Origin: Pseudomonas salomonii
GTDB taxonomy: Bacteria; Pseudomonadota; Gammaproteobacteria; Pseudomonadales; Pseudomonadaceae
Direction: 5' to 3'
NCBI RefSeq assembly: GCF_900107155.1
Contig: NZ_FNOX01000024.1
Coordinates: 1-36,910, forward strand
DNA: 36,910 bases
The notes under the pieces were generated by a model. It ran no database searches. It had not been told where the DNA came from and saw only the letters and a program-made list of their open reading frames with translations. Shown here in pieces: positions 32,801 to 36,910 of the stretch; within the stretch, counting starts at the first letter, position 1, and the number at the start of each line of letters is the position of its first letter. The position numbers and the translations under genes are program-made.

Positions 32801-34716
32801 AGGCGACACTGACGCCGACGCCGGGCGCGGGTTCCTCGGGCAGCTACCTGATTGGTTTGTCCCTGGCTTACGTCAAGGACTTGGCCGGCAACACCAACTA
32901 TTCGTTCGATACCAGCTCAATGATCGCCTACACGGTTGATCACGCGCCGCTCAGTTCCAATGTCTACCTGAGCTCCGAGCGTTTGGCGGTCGGCGGATCG
33001 AGCACCGTTTCCATCTACTTCAACAAGGCTGTAACCAACTTTGACCTGAGCGACCTCAGCGCCGACAACGGCGTGCTGTCCAACCTGCACACCAGTGATG
33101 GTGGTATCAGCTGGCAGGCAACACTGACGCCCTTCGCCAATACCACCAGTGCCCAAAACGTGGTGCGGCTCAACAACGCCGGCGTGACCTACTACGGCGG
33201 CAGCACCGGTGCAGGTATCACCACTTCGCGCAACTACACGGTCGATACCCAACGCCCGACCTCCACCATTGTGGTCGACAAGACCAGCCTGGGCGGCAGC
33301 GAGAAGGCCACCGTGACCATTACCTTCAGTGAAGCCGTTGAGTTCTACAACAGCCCACAGGCGCAGAACGCATGGCTCAGCGGCCTGAAAAGCGTGGACG
33401 GCGGCATCACCTGGACCGCTACGCTCACGCCGCAGCGCTACATCGAAGACACCCGCAACGTGGTGAGCCTGGACAATACCCAAGTGCATGACCTCAGCGG
33501 CAACGCGGGCCTGGGGACCAGTACGTCGAACACCTACGCGATCGATACCCGCCCGGCCACTGCCACGATTGTGGTCGACAAGGCCGAGCTTGCCGGCGGC
33601 GAAACGGCCAACGTCACGATCACCTTCAACGAGGCGGTGTCGGGCTTGAAACTGGGCAACCTGAGTGTCGCCAGTGGCGTGTTGAGCAACTTGAAAAGTG
33701 TCGATGGCGGCATCACCTGGACCGCCACGCTGACGCCTAAAGATCATCTGCAGAACGGGTATGACACGGTAGTACTGGATGGCAAAGGGATAATGGATGC
33801 GGCAGGCAACTCGTCAGCCAGCACGTATGCCTACTCGAGTTATTTTGCCGTCGATACCCAAGGCCCGCAGGTGTACATCGAGGTATCGGATACCCAGCTC
33901 AAGGCCGGGCAGGGCACCCAGGTGTTTATCTGGTTCAGCGAACCCGTGCGCGGCTTCGACCTGTCCAGCCTGAAGGTGCAGAACGGCAGCCTGTCCAACC
34001 TGCAAAGCGGCGAGGGCGGCTACTACTGGACTGCGACCCTGACGCCGAGCAACAACGTCAACAACAGCAGCAACGTCATCCGCATCGACAACAGCACTAT
34101 CCGCGACCTGGCCGGTAACGCCGGCGCAGGCATCAGCCAGTCCAATGCCTATGCCATCAACAGTGTCACGGTCACCGCCGATCCGCTGACCTTGACCGGC
34201 GGCGTTGCCAGGCCGGTGATCGACACGACGTACCTGCCGCTGCAACCGGGCATCTTCACCCCGCCCACCGGCAACCTCGGCTCACCGCTGACGTTCGCGC
34301 CGCTGTTTGAGCCGCGCGTACTGGGCGACGGCATGCGCCCGCTGGGCGACATCTTTATCAACAACGGCGCCACCAGCCCGAGCTTTATCGCGCAGGTGTT
34401 CACCAGCAACGACAACGTCGGCGACGGTTCCGGCAAAGGTTTCCTGGGCTTTGGCGGCGGCGATGGCGGAGTGTTTGGTTCCAGCACCTTGTCGAGCCTG
34501 TTCAACCGTGAAACCGGCGCAGACGACAGCGCTCTCAAGGCGTTCGACAGCCAATCGATCAAAGGCCAGGGCGACCCGGCCCATGGGCTGCGCGGCGTCT
34601 TTGGCGCGCCAACCCTCGGTCAGCAATTGCAGCAGATCAAAGACACCGAACAACGCCAGGTGATCGACCTGGCGCACGCACTGCAACAAGTCGGCATCAG
34701 CGAAATGCAGGCTTGA
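26815..34716 (+). CDS. Giant DUF4347/Ig-repeat secreted surface protein
   Basis: The 2633-residue protein has these parts, in order. A short basic N-terminus carries LEPRMLFDGA (26-35), a motif I associate with very large DUF4347 proteins. An Ala-rich linker follows (about 36-85). The DUF4347 domain (about 88-235) has IIAHGNSG (His144) and IYACNTAEG (Cys187), laid out like clan-CD cysteine peptidases. Next comes a beta-helix-like segment (about 250-610; GSLRAAL, LTIEG, very Gly-rich). Eighteen Ig-like repeats (615-2450) and a 183-residue C-terminus with a second EPRVLGDG end the protein. There is no classical signal peptide, no RTX nonapeptides and no LapG site. ATG 26815 has GGGTGAG upstream; GTG 26806 is the alternative. 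A role as adhesin is inferred from the repeats. Confidence 0.93.
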   Translation: MWWSKGKARNTTPGAKTLATPMIMFLEPRMLFDGAVAATVADAAQADSHATADAAAKAQTAEHATASKDTHAQSDAPATPTPVAVPGQTVVFVDARVKDSADLLKGVAPGTQVVQLDASKDGLQQIADYLGSHQGVSSVQIIAHGNSGDLWLGSTYLSADNVAARSAVLAQIGQDMNAGGDILIYACNTAEGDKGISFVDSLASLTGRDIAASSNRTGAGGDWTLEVASGSIESHTALSYQGMSGYQYSLATITVTTGADSGAGSLRAALSSAVAGDTVTFSTAGMTVNLNTQLVISKNLTIEGDLDHNGTPDVTISGQYKTQVLTVNSGVTATLDGLVITKGLMAGNGGNSGSGTTAPGLLGAGISNFGNLTLNNVSVTANAASGGGGGGGVAGGDVGGGGGGGGAVGGGTGGHGGIASLAGGIYAGTAGTANQGGAGGGYRTMGGKGGTSTGGAGSTGIYGYTNGASGGTAASGALSIGGGGGGSGWSATGGKGGAAAGGIYNASGATLTVVGTSSITGNIGAGGGGGGGSAAGSGITLNGGDGGLGVGAIWNKGTVLITASNFAALGGSANTGASGNGGFSTAATAGNKPTAVNGLYNDIGGTANTAYNPAPTATIVVGSAAQHIGSTSLVTITFNQAVTGFTNADLTVANGTLGPVSTSDGGITYTATFTPSTNVTSATNQIVLDNTGVNSVATGTAGAGTTSSNNYSVDTTRPTATIAVVAPTLSTTVNSTVNITFSEAVSGFSLTDMSATNGTLSNLATSDNIHWTATLTPNAGNTSSGNVVTLDNALYTDVATNAGSGTTTSNTYGIDTLRPTASIVVDTTTLNIGGTSLVTITFSEAVTGLTSADLTVANGTVSGLSSGDGGVTWTGTLAATAGITDTTNVITLANNGVSDAAGNAGTGTTDSNNYVIDTQRPTATIVVADNALKLGETSLVTITFSEAVTGFTNADLTVANGTLTAVSSGNGGITWTATFTPTSNITDTTNLITLDNTGVSDGAGNTGTGSTTSNNYAVDTQRPTATIVLADPALKIGGTSLVTITFSEAVTGLTNADLTIANGTLTAVSSADGGVTWTATFTPDSNITDSTNLITLDNTGIADQAGNAGSGTTDSNNYAIDTQRPTASIILADPTLSAGETSLVTITFSEAVTGFTNADLTIANGTLSAVSSADGGITWTATFTPTANMRSTTNIITLQNTGVSDLAGNGGFGTSNSGNYVIDTRAPTATIVVADNSLTIGETSLVTITFSEAVTGFTNADLTIANGTLSAVSSADGGITWTATLTPTNAITDTANLITLDNSGVQNGSGNTGVGTTHSNNYAIDTQRPTATIAVADSALAIGETSQVIITFSEAVTGFTNADLTIANGTLSAVSSSDGGLTWTATFTPTSNVTDSTNLITLDNTGIADQAGNAGSGTTDSNNYAIDSQRPTATIVIADPSLSAGETTLVTVTFSEAVTGFDNSDLSVANGILSAVSSSDGGITWTATFTPTVGVRDATNLITLNNSGVSDIAGNVGTGTTNSGNYTIDTVLPTASIVVADNVLKAGETSLVTITFSEAVSGFTNADLTIANGTLSAVSSSDGGITWTASLTPTSNITDSTNLITLDNRGVQNVSGNAGAGTTGSNNYAIDTQRPTATVVVAQPTLAVGQSTQVTVTFSEAVTGFTNADLTIANGTLSAVSSSDGGITWTAMFTPAAGITATRDLITLNNTGVNDLTGNAGTGTTDSNTYSIDTQPPTATIVIANPLLTAGGTSLVTVTFSEPVTGFNNSDLMVGNGSLSTMTSSDGGRTWTGVFTPIDGIQASSNVITLNNYGVKDLAGNDGSGWTSSNTFNIQTSHPTATLEIYDTVIGKDEIQIVTVRFSEAVQGFNLSSLQAPNGTFSQFTRYSDTLYTAVFTPNANVTAANNVITLDTSSVQNAAGNRGIVNAVSPVFAVDTVIPTFTWTLSDKLLEPGETATVTVTFSEPVTGFDNRAILNLQAATLSPFYSLDGGMTWQATLTPTPGAGSSGSYLIGLSLAYVKDLAGNTNYSFDTSSMIAYTVDHAPLSSNVYLSSERLAVGGSSTVSIYFNKAVTNFDLSDLSADNGVLSNLHTSDGGISWQATLTPFANTTSAQNVVRLNNAGVTYYGGSTGAGITTSRNYTVDTQRPTSTIVVDKTSLGGSEKATVTITFSEAVEFYNSPQAQNAWLSGLKSVDGGITWTATLTPQRYIEDTRNVVSLDNTQVHDLSGNAGLGTSTSNTYAIDTRPATATIVVDKAELAGGETANVTITFNEAVSGLKLGNLSVASGVLSNLKSVDGGITWTATLTPKDHLQNGYDTVVLDGKGIMDAAGNSSASTYAYSSYFAVDTQGPQVYIEVSDTQLKAGQGTQVFIWFSEPVRGFDLSSLKVQNGSLSNLQSGEGGYYWTATLTPSNNVNNSSNVIRIDNSTIRDLAGNAGAGISQSNAYAINSVTVTADPLTLTGGVARPVIDTTYLPLQPGIFTPPTGNLGSPLTFAPLFEPRVLGDGMRPLGDIFINNGATSPSFIAQVFTSNDNVGDGSGKGFLGFGGGDGGVFGSSTLSSLFNRETGADDSALKAFDSQSIKGQGDPAHGLRGVFGAPTLGQQLQQIKDTEQRQVIDLAHALQQVGISEMQA
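28657..34164 (+). repeat. Eighteen tandem Ig-like repeats, about 306 bp each
   Basis: Eighteen consecutive units average 306 bp (102 residues). Each begins with a PTATIVV-like strand, followed by TLVTITFSEAVTGF, NADLTIANGTLSAVSS, DGGITWTATFTP, NLITLDNTGV and AGNAGTGTT blocks. Units 3-11 are closely alike at protein and DNA level. Units 1-2 and 12-18 are clearly divergent and less regular in length. The pattern is that of a growing array with older copies at both edges. Confidence 0.95.
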
Positions 34717-34756
34717 AGACACTTAATCAAGGCGCAGGAACAGGGGCAGTCCACGG

Positions 34757-36271
34757 ATGAAAACAGGTCATAAGTTGTTCGGCGCCAGCTTGCTGGCGCT
34801 GGCGATCAGCGGTTGCGCGGTCACCAGTGAGCCGATTGAACGCAGTGTCAGCGAGCAGCGAGCCCGCAGCGATCTGCAAGGCATGTACAAGGACCAGGAG
34901 CCGTTAAGTGGCCCATTGACGCTGCACCAGGCCATGGCCCGTGCAGTGAAATACAACCTCGAAGGCCGTTTGAAAGTGATGGAAGAGGCCCTGGCCAAAC
35001 GCCAATCGGACCTCTCGAGTTTTGACATGCTGCCGCGCATGGCGCTGTCGGCAGGCTACGCCGGGCGCAACAACACCAACGCCTCCAGCAGCCAGAGCGT
35101 GCTCACCGGCACCCAGTCCCTGGAACCCTCGACCTCCCAGGACCGCGACCGCCGCGTGGCCGATTTGACCATGGTGTGGAACGTGCTCGACTTCGGCGTC
35201 AGCTACATCAGCGCCAAGCAGCAGGGCGACCAGCGCCTGATCATCCAGGAGCGCCGGCGCAAGGTGATCAACACCATCGTCCAGGACGTGCGCTCTGCGT
35301 ATTGGCGCGCCGTGGCGGCCGAGCGTTTGCTGGGCCAGATCGACAGCCTGATGGCCCGCGTCGACCAGGCCCAGAGCAACAGCCAGAGCATGAGCGAACA
35401 ACGCATCGGCGACCCGGTGCAGGCCCTCGGTTACCAGCGCTCGCTGATCGAAGCCACGCGCCAATTGCAGGAGCAGCGCCGCGCGTTGTCCCTGGCCAAG
35501 ACCGAACTGGCCACCTTGATCAACCTGCCCATGGGCACCGACCTCAAGCTGGCCACGCCGGATAACTACAGCGTGCCTGAGCTGAAGGTCAACCTGGCAA
35601 GCCTGGAGCAGGAAGCCCTGGCCAACCGCCCCGAACTGCGCGAGCAGGACTACCAGACCCGTATCAGCGCCGCCGAAACCCGCAAAGCCATGCTGCGCCT
35701 GCTGCCCGGCCTGGAGTTCTCGGCGGGTGGGCATTACGACAGCAACTCGTTCCTCACCGACAACCGCTGGGCCGATTACGGCGCCAAGATCACCTGGAAT
35801 CTGTTCAACGTGATTTCCGCGCCCGCTGCCATCGACGTCGCCAAGGCCGGTGAAGAAGTCGCCACCGCCCGGCGTCAGGCGATGTCCATCGCCGTATTGG
35901 CGCAAATCTACGTGGCCAACGCCAACTACCAGGACGCCGTGCGCCAGTTCAAGACCAACGACCAGTTGGCCAACATCGACGGGCAAATCCTCACCCAACT
36001 GCGCAACCGCCACGAAGCGGCTGGCCTGGGCGAACTCGACCTGATCCAGGGCGAACTCAATACCCTGCAAGCCGACCTGCGCCGCGACCTGGCCTACGCC
36101 GACCTGCGCAACGCCTACGGCCAGATCTTCGCCAGTGCCGGGCTCGACCCACTGCCCGAACAACTGGATTCGGACCGCGTGCAAGCCATTGCCACCGCCT
36201 TGGCCAGCCGCGAGTCGGCGTGGGCTGCGGGTAACATCACCACGCCAGTGCCACGCGCCGTCGTCAAGTAA
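34757..36271 (+). CDS. TolC-family outer membrane lipoprotein
   Basis: The 504-residue product has a lipoprotein signal (MKTGHKLFGASLLALAISGC, Cys20) and two outer-membrane-factor repeats. Strong Gln/Arg/Ala helices include VQDVRSAYWRAVAAERLL and ANRPELREQDYQTRISAAE. It would provide an outer membrane duct. It lies 40 bases after the giant secreted-protein gene on the same strand and is probably cotranscribed with it, so it is the likely exit pore for that protein. No ABC ATPase lies beside it, unlike lapEBC at the other end of the window. A long Asn/Ser/Thr-rich loop follows SAGYAGRNN. Confidence 0.92.
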   Translation: MKTGHKLFGASLLALAISGCAVTSEPIERSVSEQRARSDLQGMYKDQEPLSGPLTLHQAMARAVKYNLEGRLKVMEEALAKRQSDLSSFDMLPRMALSAGYAGRNNTNASSSQSVLTGTQSLEPSTSQDRDRRVADLTMVWNVLDFGVSYISAKQQGDQRLIIQERRRKVINTIVQDVRSAYWRAVAAERLLGQIDSLMARVDQAQSNSQSMSEQRIGDPVQALGYQRSLIEATRQLQEQRRALSLAKTELATLINLPMGTDLKLATPDNYSVPELKVNLASLEQEALANRPELREQDYQTRISAAETRKAMLRLLPGLEFSAGGHYDSNSFLTDNRWADYGAKITWNLFNVISAPAAIDVAKAGEEVATARRQAMSIAVLAQIYVANANYQDAVRQFKTNDQLANIDGQILTQLRNRHEAAGLGELDLIQGELNTLQADLRRDLAYADLRNAYGQIFASAGLDPLPEQLDSDRVQAIATALASRESAWAAGNITTPVPRAVVK

Positions 36272-36281
36272 GCAAGCGACA

Positions 36282-36308
36282 CTGACGGCGAGTTCCCCTC
36301 GCCGTCAG
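36282..36308. terminator. Hairpin after the TolC-like gene
   Basis: A perfect 11-base inverted repeat, CTGACGGCGAG and CTCGCCGTCAG, has a five-base loop and begins 11 bases after the TolC-like stop. No T-run follows on the + strand, so it may stabilise the 3' end or act as a weak terminator. It marks the probable end of the secreted-protein unit. Confidence 0.6.
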
Positions 36309-36361
36309 CCTGGCGGGCGCGTGGGTTAGACTCAGGAAAACCACCTTCCATGGAGCCTGCC

Positions 36362-36607
36362 ATGGAATCGCCTGTGCATAGCTTGCCGTCACTGTTCAAA
36401 CAGCTCGGCCTGCCGCATGACCCGGTAAGTATTGAGCGGTTTGTGGCGGTGCATTCGCCGCTGAAGCCCGAATTACATCTCGCGGATGCGTTCTTTTGGA
36501 CGCCCGGCCAGAAGGCGTTTCTGCGCGAAGAAATTCTCGACGATGCGGATTGGGCTGAGGTGGTGGATGAGCTGAATCTGTTACTGCGGGAAGGGCGCGG
36601 GGTGTAA
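36362..36607 (+). CDS. DUF2789-family small protein
   Basis: The 81-residue protein (MESPVHSLPSLFKQLGLPHD at the start) fits DUF2789, common in Pseudomonas and other gammaproteobacteria. It is acidic, soluble and predicted helical, with the conserved LHLADAFFWT and DDADWAEVVDELN segments. GGAG lies six bases before ATG 36362; an ATG four codons earlier would place that GGAG inside the gene. Function is unknown. It appears to be monocistronic after the hairpin that ends the secretion unit. Confidence 0.9.
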   Translation: MESPVHSLPSLFKQLGLPHDPVSIERFVAVHSPLKPELHLADAFFWTPGQKAFLREEILDDADWAEVVDELNLLLREGRGV

Positions 36608-36863
36608 AAAATGTGGGAGGACCCGCCACCTCTTCGATGTAGCGCTGTCGCGCATCAAACTGGTTCATCGTAAGGTTGAAGAACGCGGGCGGGGCAAAGG
36701 CCGTAACCAGCACTGGTGTGTCAGCACCCGAGTGGGAGAGTGGCCTGCACGGTATCGGCGTGGAGTCATTGTCGGCACAGCAAGCTGTGACCACGTATAA
36801 GAGAGTGAATCCGCTCGCCACCGTGTACCCCGCCCGCGTCATTCAATCCTGCGAGGAATTGTC

Positions 36864-36910
36864 ATGACGCGCAAGAACCAAAAACGTTTTGAGGTCATCC
36901 ACCCTGACTG
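36864..36910 (+). CDS. Start of an unidentified gene, cut by the window edge
   Basis: ATG 36864 follows GAGGA with suitable spacing and opens a frame (MTRKNQKRFEVIHPD) that stays open to the last base. Only 15 full codons are visible, too few to name a family. The 256 bases before it (36608-36863) hold no convincing gene; a 63-codon frame there lacks a ribosome binding site and runs into this start. Confidence 0.55.
   Translation, partial: MTRKNQKRFEVIHPD

Noticed and set aside
28657..34164. A CRISPR-like or satellite reading of the regular repeats
   Set aside because: The units are 300-306 bp, in frame, without short direct repeats and spacers, and encode Ig-like domains.
36676..36867. A 63-codon + strand frame before the last partial gene
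   Set aside because: No ribosome binding site, no recognisable protein features, and it ends over the start of the better-supported gene at 36864.

Overview
The window looks like the chromosome of a Pseudomonas species of the P. fluorescens group. The basis is the high-GC coding style, a Lap adhesin locus whose proteins match the family from first residue to last, REP-type palindromes built on the GTGGGAGC core typical of these genomes, and a DUF2789 gene. Species cannot be fixed from the sequence alone. Nearly all of the DNA is coding, and there are no rRNA, tRNA, transposase or CRISPR features.

Left end (1-7213): the first 653 codons of a LapA-type giant adhesin run leftward out of the window. 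Its dedicated type I secretion apparatus, lapE-lapB-lapC (outer membrane channel, ABC exporter, membrane fusion protein), is divergent. The adhesin carries the N-terminal retention module with a LapG-type TAAG cleavage motif, followed by near-identical 100-residue repeats. The shared 341-bp intergenic region contains a dyad with two FleQ-like boxes.

Middle (7214-18197): after a REP hairpin comes a TauD-family dioxygenase with an ABC ATPase and permease (sulfonate/taurine type, no binding protein) and a LysR regulator. A second REP hairpin follows, then a tripartite MFS efflux operon (EmrB-like, EmrA-like, NodT-like). A convergent two-gene unit encodes a DUF3142 protein and a large periplasmic repeat protein.

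Right part (18363-36271) is the most interesting stretch. A tightly overlapping operon encodes a periplasmic adaptor, a GAF-like/HlyD fusion, an M50 metallopeptidase fused to a PqqD-like N-terminus and a lipoyl/HlyD C-terminus, and a GNAT acetyltransferase. Opposite it lie a phage-tail-collar (MdpB-like) protein and a DUF6916 protein. Then come a GT39-like membrane glycosyltransferase, a sulfotransferase, a 2633-residue secreted protein and a TolC-like lipoprotein. The secreted protein has an LEPRMLFDGA motif, a DUF4347 domain with a caspase-like His/Cys pair, a glycine-rich beta-helix region and 18 Ig-like repeats. No ABC transporter accompanies this set. My inference is a second surface-protein export system in which the M50/HlyD proteins replace the usual type I ABC exporter, with glycosyl- and sulfotransferases as possible modifiers. 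The window ends with DUF2789 and the first codons of an unidentified gene.
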